A stretch of DNA of 41,288 bases from Planctomycetota bacterium (lineage in GTDB: Bacteria; Planctomycetota; Phycisphaerae; Sedimentisphaerales; Anaerobacaceae): NCBI GenBank assembly GCA_023481165.1, contig JAMCWO010000337.1:1-41288 (forward strand), given 5' to 3'. A program made the position numbers and the translations under genes. The notes under the pieces were generated by a model. It was not told where the DNA came from, did not search any database, and saw only the letters and a program-made list of their open reading frames with translations. Below, piece after piece: positions 31,344 through 40,484 of this stretch (within the stretch, counting starts at the first letter, position 1; each line of letters opens with the position of its first letter).

Positions 31344-31385
31344 GTCCTATTCGTCTTATCGGTCTTATGAGTCCCATAGGACCTA
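31341..31385. repeat. TAGGTCCTAT inverted repeat
   Basis: TAGGTCCTAT (31341-31350) and its exact complement (31376-31385) flank GTCTTAT-rich DNA. A further ATAGGACCC lies near 31401. It falls in the 88-bp gap before ftsI and could weaken or terminate readthrough. Confidence 0.6.
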
Positions 31386-31431
31386 GAGGACGGATGGACT
31401 GATAGGACCCATCAGCGTCACCAGGTAACGC

Positions 31432-33291
31432 ATGGAATCGGACAGCATCGGCAAGAATGTACGGGTCGATGAGGCGACCTCCGCCGCGGGCAGCCGGCGC
31501 CAGCTCATGACGATCATCGTCTTTCTGTCCCTGGTGGTGGCCGCGTTTCTCGGCTTGGCCGTGCGGTGTTTCTACCTGCAGTACATCCTCGCCGACCGCT
31601 TCGCGGAGAAGAGCCTGATCCAGCAGCGGTCCTACCTGCCCCTGGAGCCGCAGCGGGGCGCGATCCTGGATTGCCGCGGCCGGGTCTTGGCGGCCAGCGA
31701 TCAGATCCGCACGATCTTTGCCGAGCCGAGGACCATCAAGGATCCCAAAGAGACCGCGACCCGACTGGCGCCGATCCTCGATACGGGCGCGCACGAGATC
31801 TGCAAACGCATCGTCGACAGCAACAATCCGGGCTACGCGGTCCTCAAGACCGAGGCGACGGAAGCCGAGTGCCGCGCGGCGCAGAAAGTCCCGGGGATCG
31901 GCGTCCGTTACGACTGGCGTCGCAACTATCCCATGGGCCGTCTCGCCAGCCACATCGTCGGCTTCACCAGCGCCGACAACCGCGGGATCGAGGGCATCGA
32001 GTATGCCTTCGACCGCGATCTGCGCGGCAAAGGGGCCGTGCACACGTTCCTGGTGGACGTGCACCGCCGGCCGCTGGGCCTGTGTCTCAAGGACGAGCAG
32101 GATGACGAGGCGCCGATGCACGGCTCCGGCGTCATCCTGACCCTCGATGCGACGATCCAGCAGTTCGTCCGCGAGGCCCTGTACAAGCGATACAAGGAAT
32201 TCGAGGCGGAAGCGGCGACCGCGATGGTGGCGGACCCGAAGACCGGGGCGATCCTGGCGATGGTCTCGCTGCCGGACTACGACCCCACCGACGCTCGGCA
32301 CGCCGACCCGCGCTGTTTCACGAACCGGGGACTGACGGACCAGTACGAGCCGGGCAGCATCATCAAGCCGATCGTCGCCGCGGTCGCCCTGGACACCGCC
32401 GTCGTCAATCGCTACGAGACGATCTTCTGCGAGAACGGCAATTATCACGGCAAGGGCTTCGGCCACATCCACGAGTACAAGAACGGCTTTGGCGACCTCA
32501 CGCTGCGCGAGATCCTCATGGTCTCGAGCAACATCGGCATGGCCAAGATCGGCCAGCGGCTGGGCCCGGCCCGGCTCTACCAAGGTCTGCAGCTCTTCGG
32601 CTTCGGTCGCAAGGTGGGCATGGAGATGCCGGGCGAAGCCGAGGGGCTCCTCCGCCCGCCCGGGAGTTGGACCGGCTACAGCACCCCGCGTATCGCATTC
32701 GGGCAGGAAGTCGGGGTGACCGCGCTGCAGATGCTGCGGGCCTTCTGCATGCTCGCCAACGGCGGGCGGGTCGTCTGGCCGCACATCGTCCGCGCCATGG
32801 TCACCGCCGAGGGTACGGTCGTGGACATGCGGCCGTCGCAACTGCGGGTCGGTTACATCATCAAGCCCGAAGTCGCCCATTGGCTCGTGACGCAGGCGCT
32901 GGTCTCCGTCGTCAACGACAAGGCCGGCACGGGCACCAAGGCCAAGCTTGACCGCTGGCAGGTCTTCGGCAAGACCGGCACGGGCCAGCTTGCCGCGCCC
33001 GGCAGCAAAGGCTATCTGCCCAACGCCTACACGGCCTCGTTCATCGGCGGCGCGCCCGCCGAGGATCCCCGGGTCATCGTCCTCGTCTCGATCCGCAAGC
33101 CCAACACCAAGCTCCGCAAGGGCTACACCGGTGGCTCGGTCGCGGCCCCTGTCGCCGGCGCCATCCTCGACAAGGTCCTCCCCTATCTCGGCGTCCCTCC
33201 GCAGCCCAAGGACCCCCAGACCAAAGGCTTCATCGCCTCCGGCCACTGGTCCGCCCCCCTCCAAAACCCCGAAGACGAGAACACCTGGTAA
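31432..33291 (+). CDS. ftsI: septal peptidoglycan transpeptidase, class B penicillin-binding protein
   Basis: 619 aa. An N-terminal helix (LMTIIVFLSLVVAAFLGLAV) precedes a PBP dimerisation domain (QQRSYLPLEPQRGAILDCRGRVLA). The transpeptidase domain has S309-x-x-K312 (YEPGSIIKP), S365-S366-N367 and K514-T-G-T517. It cross-links septal peptidoglycan, working with FtsW and FtsL in the inner membrane. No PASTA domain is present. A weak upstream site (CACCAGGTAACGC) precedes ATG 31432. It is the last division gene here; murE, murF, mraY and others do not follow. Confidence 0.95.
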   Translation: MESDSIGKNVRVDEATSAAGSRRQLMTIIVFLSLVVAAFLGLAVRCFYLQYILADRFAEKSLIQQRSYLPLEPQRGAILDCRGRVLAASDQIRTIFAEPRTIKDPKETATRLAPILDTGAHEICKRIVDSNNPGYAVLKTEATEAECRAAQKVPGIGVRYDWRRNYPMGRLASHIVGFTSADNRGIEGIEYAFDRDLRGKGAVHTFLVDVHRRPLGLCLKDEQDDEAPMHGSGVILTLDATIQQFVREALYKRYKEFEAEAATAMVADPKTGAILAMVSLPDYDPTDARHADPRCFTNRGLTDQYEPGSIIKPIVAAVALDTAVVNRYETIFCENGNYHGKGFGHIHEYKNGFGDLTLREILMVSSNIGMAKIGQRLGPARLYQGLQLFGFGRKVGMEMPGEAEGLLRPPGSWTGYSTPRIAFGQEVGVTALQMLRAFCMLANGGRVVWPHIVRAMVTAEGTVVDMRPSQLRVGYIIKPEVAHWLVTQALVSVVNDKAGTGTKAKLDRWQVFGKTGTGQLAAPGSKGYLPNAYTASFIGGAPAEDPRVIVLVSIRKPNTKLRKGYTGGSVAAPVAGAILDKVLPYLGVPPQPKDPQTKGFIASGHWSAPLQNPEDENTW

Positions 33292-33862
33292 CTACAGGTT
33301 GGGTGGAGCATGTCCGGAGCAGCGATCAGGTACCCTGGATGATCCATCGACGGAGGAGACTCATGCCCCTGTCAAGACCACTCAGTTCAGCAAGGAACCG
33401 CTGGAATCCGTTCCTCTGGTCATATCGGGAATGTTGTGCAACTCCTTTGCACTGCCTGGAAGCTGATACTGCCTGGGATCAACGCGGCACACTCTGGCTC
33501 TCTGGATCAGCCAGTCCTCAAGCCTCGGACGGACAACGATAAGTCTCTGGCCTCCACTGCCCGGGGGATTGCTGCGAACCGGTAGACGGATGCCGGCATC
33601 GGAATATTATTCCCATTTTTCCATCTACATTCATGCCTTGGGAATCGCCTATAAAAAGCGGGGTGTTGCTTCAACCCTCGACCTCTGCGTCACCAGGGGC
33701 GCGGTACCCAGGGCAACACCCCGACTTTCTGTCTCCCGCCGGCGCAACCCGAGACGCCCGGCGAGCCTCCCGTGATTTCCATAGCCGCCACGGCGTTGCT
33801 GCGAAGCAGATACGCAGCGCTGATGCCAGGAGTTCACGAGCCGAGTTCTTGCCTGACCTCTC
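33292..33862. other. gene-poor interval with a strong SD, a small ORF and a long hairpin
   Basis: GACGGAGGAGACTC directly precedes ATG 33363, which opens a 59-codon frame (to 33542) rich in W, S and R with no recognisable family. CGGGGTGTTGC (33659-33669) and its exact complement (33713-33723) could pair around a 43-nt loop. The right part (from 33772) contains one arm of an 18-bp inverted repeat whose partner is in the adjacent PQQ gene. A structured RNA or the remains of a gene are both possible. Confidence 0.4.
33363..33542 (+). CDS. possible small protein (59 aa), unknown
   Basis: The only support is a near-perfect ribosome binding site (GGAGGAGA, 6 bp before ATG). The product (MPLSRPLSSARNRWNPFLWS...) is soluble and arginine-rich and has no known features. 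Its codon use does not look biased. It may equally be a chance frame or a leader peptide. Confidence 0.25.
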   Translation: MPLSRPLSSARNRWNPFLWSYRECCATPLHCLEADTAWDQRGTLWLSGSASPQASDGQR

Positions 33863-35113
33863 TCAATTCGTCTTGCCGCCGAGGCAAAAGAGGTGCTGAA
33901 AACCACGGATAAAGACTTGGCCGTCGCTGATGGCCGGGGAGGCATAGCAGGACTCGCCGAGCTCGTATCTTGCCACACGCTCGAACTTGACGCCGGGCGG
34001 CTATGGGAATCACTGGCCATCGTCGTTGATGAAGAAGACCAGTCCGCCAACCAGGACCGGTGAGGCGTGGTGCCGCCCGAGCCGTTCCTGCCAGAGGACT
34101 TTGCCGGTGGCCGCTTCGTAGCAGAACGCGATGCCGGCGTTGTTGATGCTCAGCAGAAAGTCGCCCGCGACGAGCAGGGAAGGGACGTAGGGGGCTCCCT
34201 TGTTCTCGCGCCAGGCGATATGGGTTTCAGTGGCGTTGCCGCTGCCATCGGGACGAATGGCGAAGATGACCTGCTTGGGCCAACTGCTGCTGATGTATAC
34301 CAGCCCGGTCTTCTCGCTATAGGTCGGCGTGGCGACGAATTCTTCGGAGGGGCCGTCCACCGTCCAAAGTTGCCGGCCCGTGTCCGGGTCGAAGCTGGCC
34401 ACGCACCGGTCGCCGCATTGGATCAATTGGGTGCGGCCGGCCATCTCCCGGATCAGTGGGGCGCTGTAGCTGATCCCCTGATGAGTGCGCGAGACACGCC
34501 AGAGCGTTTTCCCATCCGTCCGGCGCAAGGCGATCAGAAAGGAATCGCCTTTGCTGTCGCCGTCCAGGATGACCTTGTCTTTGTACAGCACGGGCTCGTT
34601 GCTGAAACCCCATTCGCCGGCGTGTGTCCCCGGCCGGACCAGCCAGAGCTGTGTGCCGCTGGCCAGCTCATGGGCGGCCACGACAATCTCGTCGCCGACG
34701 CGGAAGGCCGCGTAGATCCGCTCGCCGTCAGTGGCTGGTGTGCCGGAGGCGTGGCTGTTCTCCTTGTTCAGAGGCTCCAGCGGCCCCTGCACGACGGTCT
34801 GCTGCCAGAGGATCTTTCCGTTGTGGCGGTCGAGGCACAGGAGCACACGCGCCTTGGTGGCGGGCAGACCCGTGGCCGTGCAGACGCGGTCGCCCCAGAT
34901 GATGGCGGAAGCGTGCCCCCGGCCGGGGATCTCCGTCTTCCAGAGAGCGTGGCTCACATCCCAGTTCGTGGGGACGCTGTGTTCGGTGCAGGTGCCGTCG
35001 CCGCGCGGGCCGCGCCAGCCGGGCCAGGGTTCGGCCCGGGCCGCAACACTAACAGCCAGGCCGACGAGCAGAACAACAGACAGTAGAGATCCGCGGATGC
35101 GATTTGTGGTCAT
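33863..35113 (-). pseudogene. PQQ-repeat (outer-membrane beta-propeller) protein with two in-frame stops
   Basis: From ATG 35113 the protein has a signal peptide (LLSVVLLVGLAVSVAARA) and then beta-propeller blades with W-R-G-P-R-G-D-G-T at the start. Repeated D-G-K-x-LW patterns follow: NGKILWQQTV, DGKTLWRVS, TGRQLWTVDG, TGKVLWQERL. These are typical of the large planctomycete PQQ-like secreted family. After INDDGQ come TGA (34012-34010) and TAG (34003-34001). The same frame then continues as PGVKFERVARYELGESCYAS...HLFCLGGKTN to TGA 33865-33863, the normal C-terminus. The stops lie in one arm of an 18-bp inverted repeat (33772-33789 / 33996-34013). It is either a recent pseudogene or an intact-looking protein 37-50 residues shorter. 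Confidence 0.8.
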
Positions 35114-35168
35114 AGGCTCACTACACCCCAAAGCTCGTCAGTAATATGCAATGTTGAGGGGGAGTCGA

Positions 35169-35624
35169 CTAGCGGGACTTCTTTCGGGTCCGACGGGTCA
35201 GTTGTTGCAATTGAGCCAGGGCCTCTCGCTTGCCCAGATGCCGTAGAGAGGCGATGCGCGCCAGTTGCCCTTTGCGGGGCCGGGCGGTCTCGTGCTCCCA
35301 ACTGTAGATGGTCTGCCCCGTTACGCCGACGAGCTTGCCGTAATCCGCGGCGGACAGGCCCAGCCGCTGTCGTTGGGAACGCAGGCCCTTGGCGGTGAAC
35401 CGGACGCTGCTGTCGGCCGTGGCCGCTGGAGACGGGGTGCTCTTCAGCACCTGCTTCTGGAGCGGGTTGACCTTGCGTTGCAGGTCGAAAAGCCGGCGTT
35501 TCATCCCGGCAATGTCCTTGCGGTACTGGCCGGAGGCCTTCCGGAGAGCCTGCGTCTGCCTCCGGACCTCCTTGCGCGCCAGTCGTGAGATCTCCTCTTT
35601 CAGCACCATCGCGATGTTCGGCAT
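35169..35624 (-). CDS. XRE-type helix-turn-helix regulator with basic N-terminal coiled coil
   Basis: 151 aa. The N-terminal ~60 residues are a basic amphipathic helix (RLARKEVRRQTQALRKASGQYRKDI, MKRRLFDLQRKVNPLQKQ). The C-terminal part has an XRE domain (about 77-128; LRSQRQRLGLSAADYGKLVGVTGQTIYSWEHETARPRK) for DNA binding. AGGAG lies 7 bp upstream of ATG 35624; longer upstream starts are unlikely. It could regulate its neighbour(s); the target is unknown. The arrangement of coiled coil plus XRE is common in planctomycetes as I recall. Confidence 0.88.
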   Translation of the reverse strand: MPNIAMVLKEEISRLARKEVRRQTQALRKASGQYRKDIAGMKRRLFDLQRKVNPLQKQVLKSTPSPAATADSSVRFTAKGLRSQRQRLGLSAADYGKLVGVTGQTIYSWEHETARPRKGQLARIASLRHLGKREALAQLQQLTRRTRKKSR

Positions 35625-35811
35625 GTTGTTCTCCTGCGGTTCAAGGCACGGACCTGTCGCACGCGCTGCCGGTCCCGAGCTTCGTGCGCGTGACAGAAGA
35701 TAACAACATGGCGGGGCACGGCGTGTCAACCATAAATCCGCGGCGGGAAGCCTTGGGCCGGTGCGCCCAGGGCGCGTATTTCCTATCCGAATTGGTGGGG
35801 AACGACTCGGA

Positions 35812-36930
35812 TCAGGAATTGGCACGTGGATTCTGAGCGGTCGGTCTCATCGTCTTTTCGGATGGCGGGTCCTTTGGTTGGCGGCTCCGGGATCGGGTGC
35901 GGCTCGGGCGCGGGGCCTTCAACGCGGCATCCGGCGTTGGGGCAGGGCTCTCCACGGTGCTGCCCTGCGGCTGGGAAGCCTCCTCCACCGGCCCGGCCTC
36001 GGCGGTGGCAGGGGACCCCCAACGCGGAGTTTCGCGTGGGCGACCCCGGGCCTTTTCCGAACGCGATGTGCCGCGTTTCGGTTCCGTACGTGGCTTGCGG
36101 TTTGTCTTGACCGGCTTGGGTGTCTTGCTCTCCTGGGCAGCGGCGGCAATCGGAGCCGAGGCGGGCTTGGGGTCCTCAGCACGCGGCATCGTGTTCGAGC
36201 TTGGGCTCGGAGTCCCCAAGGCGTCTTTCTGCGTTGCGGCAGTCCCTTCAACCACGGGATTTTGCGGTTGGGGAGCTTTCGGCTCGCGCTGCCGATCCGA
36301 AGGCGGCTGATGAACGACGGCGGATGGATGGGACGGCGGTTCTGCCTTCTGTCCGCTGTCGTCCGCCCTCCATGCTCCGTCCTCGGTCGTTTGTCGCTTG
36401 TCGTCCGGTCTCGTCCCCTGGCTGACGGGGGACTCCGAACGCGCCTTGTCCGGTTGGAGAAGGACTCCGGCCGGCGCGGGACCGGCGGCGGGGACCCGGG
36501 CCGGATTCAGATAGTGGCTGATTCGATCCGAGCGAAACGGGGTTCTGCACTTGGCACACTGAACCCAGTCCGCCGGCATCCCATCATGACCCTTCGGTCT
36601 GGGGGCAGAGGCGACGCGGACGATCTCATGATTCCGCTGAAAGCACGCGGTGCAGTACGGGCCCTCGAGGGCGTTGGCCTTCTTGATGTAGTAGACCGGT
36701 CCATCGACGACCATATTACCCGCCGCTGCGCCGGCGGTCTGGAGCCCGGCGATCAACTGATCCTTCTCTTGGGACGCTTTCTGAGTCTGTTCGAGCAGAT
36801 GCTGCAACCGGGCCGATTCCTGAGCGAACAGGACGCGGCGGGCCTGCATCGCATCGGGGAATTCCGGCCCGAAATCGAGAGCGTCCTTGATGGCCGTCAC
36901 CCACTCCGAAATCGTCTGGCGAAGTCCCAT
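35812..36930 (-). CDS. zinc-ribbon protein with a long disordered tail
   Basis: 372 aa. A helical/coiled-coil N-terminus (about 1-70; FAQESARLQHLLEQTQKASQEKDQL) precedes a zinc ribbon of C93-x2-C96 and C125-x2-C128 (YCTACFQRN..., VQCAKCRT). The remaining ~230 residues are proline-, serine- and arginine-rich and probably disordered. Residues 174-195 (RPDDKRQTTEDGAWRADDSG) read like translated intergenic-repeat DNA. AGGAGGTCATTT gives ATG 36930 a strong ribosome binding site. An overlapping plus-strand frame is rejected because it lacks these features. Function unknown; nucleic acid or protein binding is possible. Confidence 0.75.
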   Translation of the reverse strand: MGLRQTISEWVTAIKDALDFGPEFPDAMQARRVLFAQESARLQHLLEQTQKASQEKDQLIAGLQTAGAAAGNMVVDGPVYYIKKANALEGPYCTACFQRNHEIVRVASAPRPKGHDGMPADWVQCAKCRTPFRSDRISHYLNPARVPAAGPAPAGVLLQPDKARSESPVSQGTRPDDKRQTTEDGAWRADDSGQKAEPPSHPSAVVHQPPSDRQREPKAPQPQNPVVEGTAATQKDALGTPSPSSNTMPRAEDPKPASAPIAAAAQESKTPKPVKTNRKPRTEPKRGTSRSEKARGRPRETPRWGSPATAEAGPVEEASQPQGSTVESPAPTPDAALKAPRPSRTRSRSRQPKDPPSEKTMRPTAQNPRANS

Positions 36931-37085
36931 AAATGACCTCCTGGCAACCGTATCAGGCTCCCCAACGCGACCTGCCGCACTTGGGGGTCCTCTACACCCT
37001 CATACTCCTTAACATCGGCTCCCCGGACAGGTCATGTCATCGGCCAAATCCGCCTTGGACTTCATCAGTACTGGCAGCCGCTGCA

Positions 37086-39227
37086 CTACCGACTTCCCTG
37101 CTGCAGCTCCGGGCTCACCGTTTGGCCGGCAAAGCTTTCCTGCGACAAGCTAACCGTCAGTTCGGTCTGTTCCCTGCCTTCGTTGTACTGAGCCTTGCTC
37201 CCAGCGTACTTGCCGGAAAGCCACAGCTTCACGGTTTGGCGCGTGTGGGTGGGGTCGGCTACGTGCAGACGGGTCACGGCGGACGAGGTGTCGAGCGCGA
37301 CCAGGCAGGGGGCCTCCACCTCGATGGATGAATTCGCGCCCCAGGCCAATCGACCCGGCTCGAAGAAGACGGCTTGGATGAGCTTTCCCTCCCGGCTTGC
37401 GATCGCCAGCGTAGCGGCTGTCTGTTGCAGGATCGCGGCCGGCAGCGCATCGCACAACGATGGCATGGCGGCGACGTCGGCATCGGGGATGACGACGTAC
37501 GCGTATTGAGCATCGTGCGGCTTGGCGCCGTGGTCGATCCAGAGGCTGAATACATCGCGCTCGACACTCCGCGTCGATTCCCGACTGTGGACCCTGTGCC
37601 AATCCCCTTTCTGTGTCTGGGCGGCAACCGTCGCTGTTACGGGATGGGGGAATACATACCCGATCCCATCGTGGTGGACCCACTTCAGTCTGTCGAGAGA
37701 GTATTGACCTTTCTCGATCTCGCGGGACTGTCGCTCCATGCTGATGGTCACGCGGCCGTTCAAGAGGCATTGATTCACGGAGGTCAACACGGTTTCGGGG
37801 GCGCTGCAGTCGATCCCGGCGCCCAGACAGACGACGGCACGATCGAGGAAGAACCAGGCCTTCCGCGCCCGCAGGCCATCGCGCAGGTACTCCATCGCCG
37901 CCAAGCCATACTCGCCGCCGGACAGACCTCCGACGAGATTGCTCCGCCCCCGGCAGGCTTTCGAGTTCGGCTCCAGGGAGCCCTGGTCCTGCCGGCACGT
38001 GGTGCCCGGCAAACGCCGCCAATCCCAGACCGGGAAGAGATCATTGTATTCGGTGCCGGTCCGATAGAAGTAGGTGACGCCGTCGCCCAGGTGCAGGCCC
38101 AGCAGGTTCTCGCCGTTGCAGGTCTCGGCCCCGATCACCCGTGTGGAGCTCATCTTGACCGACGCGTACCACGTCGGCCGCCGATGGATGGTCATATCCG
38201 ACCGCCAAAAGTGCTTGTTGCCGACCAGCGTGTTCACGCCGGTTTCCGTGCCGGAGGAGATCAAACGCGCGTATATCTCCGTCTCGGCGGGATCGAGGGA
38301 CTTCATCGACTCCAGTTGGCGCAGGGCGGAGTGACCTTTGCTGGATTGGCAATCTCGGAAGATCTGCCGGCCGCAGCCGCTGATGTCCATCCGTCCCTTC
38401 CAGAGAGCCCAGGCTGGCCCTTCCTGCAAATAGCGGCGGAGCACCTCCCATTGTTGCGGCGTCAGGGCATAGCTCGTTCCCTGGAAGATATTCGCCCAGT
38501 GGATCATGTCGGAGCCAAACGATCCGCCGTAATTGCCCCACTGTTGCTGCGGCCCATGCTGATGGAAGGAGTAGTCCGGCTGGACCCCTTCCTGGGTCGT
38601 GACCCGCAGTTCGCTGAGGATTTGTTCCCGGGCCTTCGCCATGAAGTTCGGATCGTTCGCGATGAGCCCTTTCATGAAGGCGATTTCCGCCAGCCAGACT
38701 TTGTTCTGGCCGGTCATCCCCATCTTGCTGCGGCCGAGGACCCGCTGCATTGTCTGCTCTCTTAAGTCCGCCGGAACCGTGTCCCCCATCAGGATCAGAA
38801 TCGGCGCCATGGTCTGGGGCACACCGATCTGGTTGTACCACCAGTTGGGGTTCACGTAGTCGTTCCGCGTCCAGTGGTCGAGGCCTTTGAGAATCGCTGC
38901 CCTCAGCTCCGCGTTGCCGGCCAGCGGGTGGCCGGACTTGTTGTAAGCTTCCGCCATCGAAAGCAGCCGGCTCACGTGGCGGGCGGTCGACCACGCCCCC
39001 GGCTCTTTGTTCGTATAATCGATGTCTGGCCAGGACCCATCCGGCCGGAGGGCCGCGATGTATCCTTCAACCGTCCTTGCCTCGGGCGCTCCGCGCGTAT
39101 ACGCCTCCACAAAGTGCGCCCGCAGCTTCGACATATCCTCGGCAGAGGTGGCGCTGGCTGTCTCTTGTCCCCGCCCCATCAGGGGCAGAACCGCGAGCAG
39201 GACGACCAGGGATCTGTGCTTTCGCAT
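37086..39227 (-). CDS. family 8 polysaccharide lyase (chondroitin/hyaluronan/xanthan lyase type)
   Basis: 713 aa. A signal peptide (LVVLLAVLPLMGRGQETASA) precedes an alpha/alpha toroid and beta-sandwich domains. Candidate catalytic residues line up with the known PL8 set: N175 (MTGQNKVWLA), H224 (FHQHG), Y233 (GNYGG) and R287 (ISGCGRQIF). NWWYNQIGVPQ and ENLLGLHLGDGVTYFYRTG-EY are strong family strings. It would cleave uronic-acid-containing polysaccharides by beta-elimination, outside the cell or in the periplasm. No sulfatase, hydrolase or transporter is adjacent, so it is not part of a visible utilisation locus. No strong ribosome binding site precedes ATG 39227. Confidence 0.92.
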   Translation of the reverse strand: MRKHRSLVVLLAVLPLMGRGQETASATSAEDMSKLRAHFVEAYTRGAPEARTVEGYIAALRPDGSWPDIDYTNKEPGAWSTARHVSRLLSMAEAYNKSGHPLAGNAELRAAILKGLDHWTRNDYVNPNWWYNQIGVPQTMAPILILMGDTVPADLREQTMQRVLGRSKMGMTGQNKVWLAEIAFMKGLIANDPNFMAKAREQILSELRVTTQEGVQPDYSFHQHGPQQQWGNYGGSFGSDMIHWANIFQGTSYALTPQQWEVLRRYLQEGPAWALWKGRMDISGCGRQIFRDCQSSKGHSALRQLESMKSLDPAETEIYARLISSGTETGVNTLVGNKHFWRSDMTIHRRPTWYASVKMSSTRVIGAETCNGENLLGLHLGDGVTYFYRTGTEYNDLFPVWDWRRLPGTTCRQDQGSLEPNSKACRGRSNLVGGLSGGEYGLAAMEYLRDGLRARKAWFFLDRAVVCLGAGIDCSAPETVLTSVNQCLLNGRVTISMERQSREIEKGQYSLDRLKWVHHDGIGYVFPHPVTATVAAQTQKGDWHRVHSRESTRSVERDVFSLWIDHGAKPHDAQYAYVVIPDADVAAMPSLCDALPAAILQQTAATLAIASREGKLIQAVFFEPGRLAWGANSSIEVEAPCLVALDTSSAVTRLHVADPTHTRQTVKLWLSGKYAGSKAQYNEGREQTELTVSLSQESFAGQTVSPELQQGSR

Positions 39228-39496
39228 GGGAGGAATCCATCCAATCCGAAATTACTCATTCGTATTCATGCGGCCCTTCGTGTCGGCCGGGCTTGACGGG
39301 GAGTCTACTCCACGACGGCGCCCCAGGCAACGGGATTGCCCGGCAGGGCAATCGCATGTGAATCTGGGGCGCATTTGTGGCATCGGCATCCTGCCGATGA
39401 TTCATGGGCTGGAAGCCCATGCCACGCCGGTAGAACACCCACGTGCAATAGCCCTGGATTGCCCTGTGGCCGGACCCGTGGGGCGGGGCCGGGCCC

Positions 39497-40263
39497 AATT
39501 GGGTTCGTTTTGCACATTTCGTCCTCCGGAGCGGCAGCCAGCCGGTCAAATTGGGTTTGTTTCGCACGATCGCCATCCGGCTGGAATGCCGGAATAATGG
39601 AGTATTGGAGTGGTGGGGGGCCTGTCGGCCCGCCCGAAATTGGGTTTGTTTCGCACGTTTGCCCCCGCAGTGGCCCCGCCCCCGGTCTACCGGCCATTGG
39701 CTTCGTTTTGCGCATTTGTCCCTCGTTCGCCGTCCTGTCGCCCCGTCCCACCCGGCCCCGCCGGGAATTGGCTTTGTTTCGCCGCAGTCCTTTGGATGTC
39801 AAATTCACCATAACTCTTTGCCCATAAAGGACTTGTCCCTCACGCCGCTCTGCTGCCAATTGGGCATGGTTCAGACTCGCGAGAGCCCATGGTAACACTC
39901 GGATGACATGTAATGCTCATCGTGTCTGCTATAAGTACTTGTGGATCAAGTAGTTATGAACTGCCATACGCGCTGGCACTCAACGAAGAGTGTTACCCTA
40001 CTTTGAACCATGCCCTGCCAATTGGGTTTGTTTGACGCAATCGATCCGCGCGGGCCTGAGGCGGCGGGTTTGTCCCCCATCCGCAATCCCCAATCCGCAG
40101 TCGAGGAATTGGCTTCGTTTGGCGCATTTGCCCTGCGCTCGTCCCCCCGTCCCGTCCCCCAGGTACCCCAGCCCGCCCAAGTTTGGCTTTGTTTCGCACG
40201 ATTGCCCCTCGTCCGCCAAGCCCCGCCCCCGTTGGCCCAATTGGCTTTGTTTCGCACATTCCG
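39497..40263. repeat. irregular array of a ~28-bp AATTGGSTTYGTTTYGC repeat
   Basis: Nine clear copies start at 39497, 39549, 39638, 39695, 39766, 40020, 40107, 40179 and 40239, with a degenerate one near 39856. Consensus is AATTGGSTTYGTTTYGCRCA followed by TTTGYCCC. Spacing is 52 to 254 bp with pyrimidine-rich spacers and no conserved length, so it is not CRISPR. Read on the minus strand it gives AKQTQF, ETNPIS, NKPN and similar peptides in several frames, which I recall from many hypothetical proteins annotated in planctomycete genomes; those ORFs are probably artefacts of this repeat. Confidence 0.8.
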
Positions 40264-40343
40264 TTCTCACGCCAAGACGCAAAGCACGCAAAGAAAGCCG
40301 AAACGACCTTCAAATCATAATTCATCAATCATAGATCAAAAGC

Positions 40344-40484
40344 TCCCTCTACCTAGGGGCCGTGTTGCACGAATCGTGCCGAAATTCTGTGCGCGCACGA
40401 CGCCCGAAAGCAGCGTAACTCCTTGTGCCTGAAGGAATAAAGAATTTCTCGCACACGGGGTGTTTTACCTTTTCAACTGTTGCA
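40344..40484 (+). repeat. 141-bp dispersed repeat, copy B
   Basis: The second copy of the repeat at 11959-12099, in the same orientation, 28 kb away, and flanked by different sequence on both sides. It lies immediately after the ~28-bp repeat array. Confidence 0.85.

Noticed and set aside
31267-33264. Long minus-strand ORF opposite ftsI
   Set aside because: A shadow frame; ftsI has all three penicillin-binding motifs.
35761-36936. Plus-strand ORF opposite the zinc-ribbon gene
   Set aside because: It lacks a ribosome binding site and domain; the minus-strand frame has a strong site and paired CxxC motifs.
39305-39898. Minus-strand ORF with AKQTQF/ETNPI peptides as a real protein
   Set aside because: It is the translation of the ~28-bp repeat array in one frame; other frames give equally long similar ORFs and there is no start signal.
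39497-40263. CRISPR array
   Set aside because: Repeats vary in sequence, spacing ranges from 52 to 254 bp, spacers are biased in composition, and no cas gene is near.
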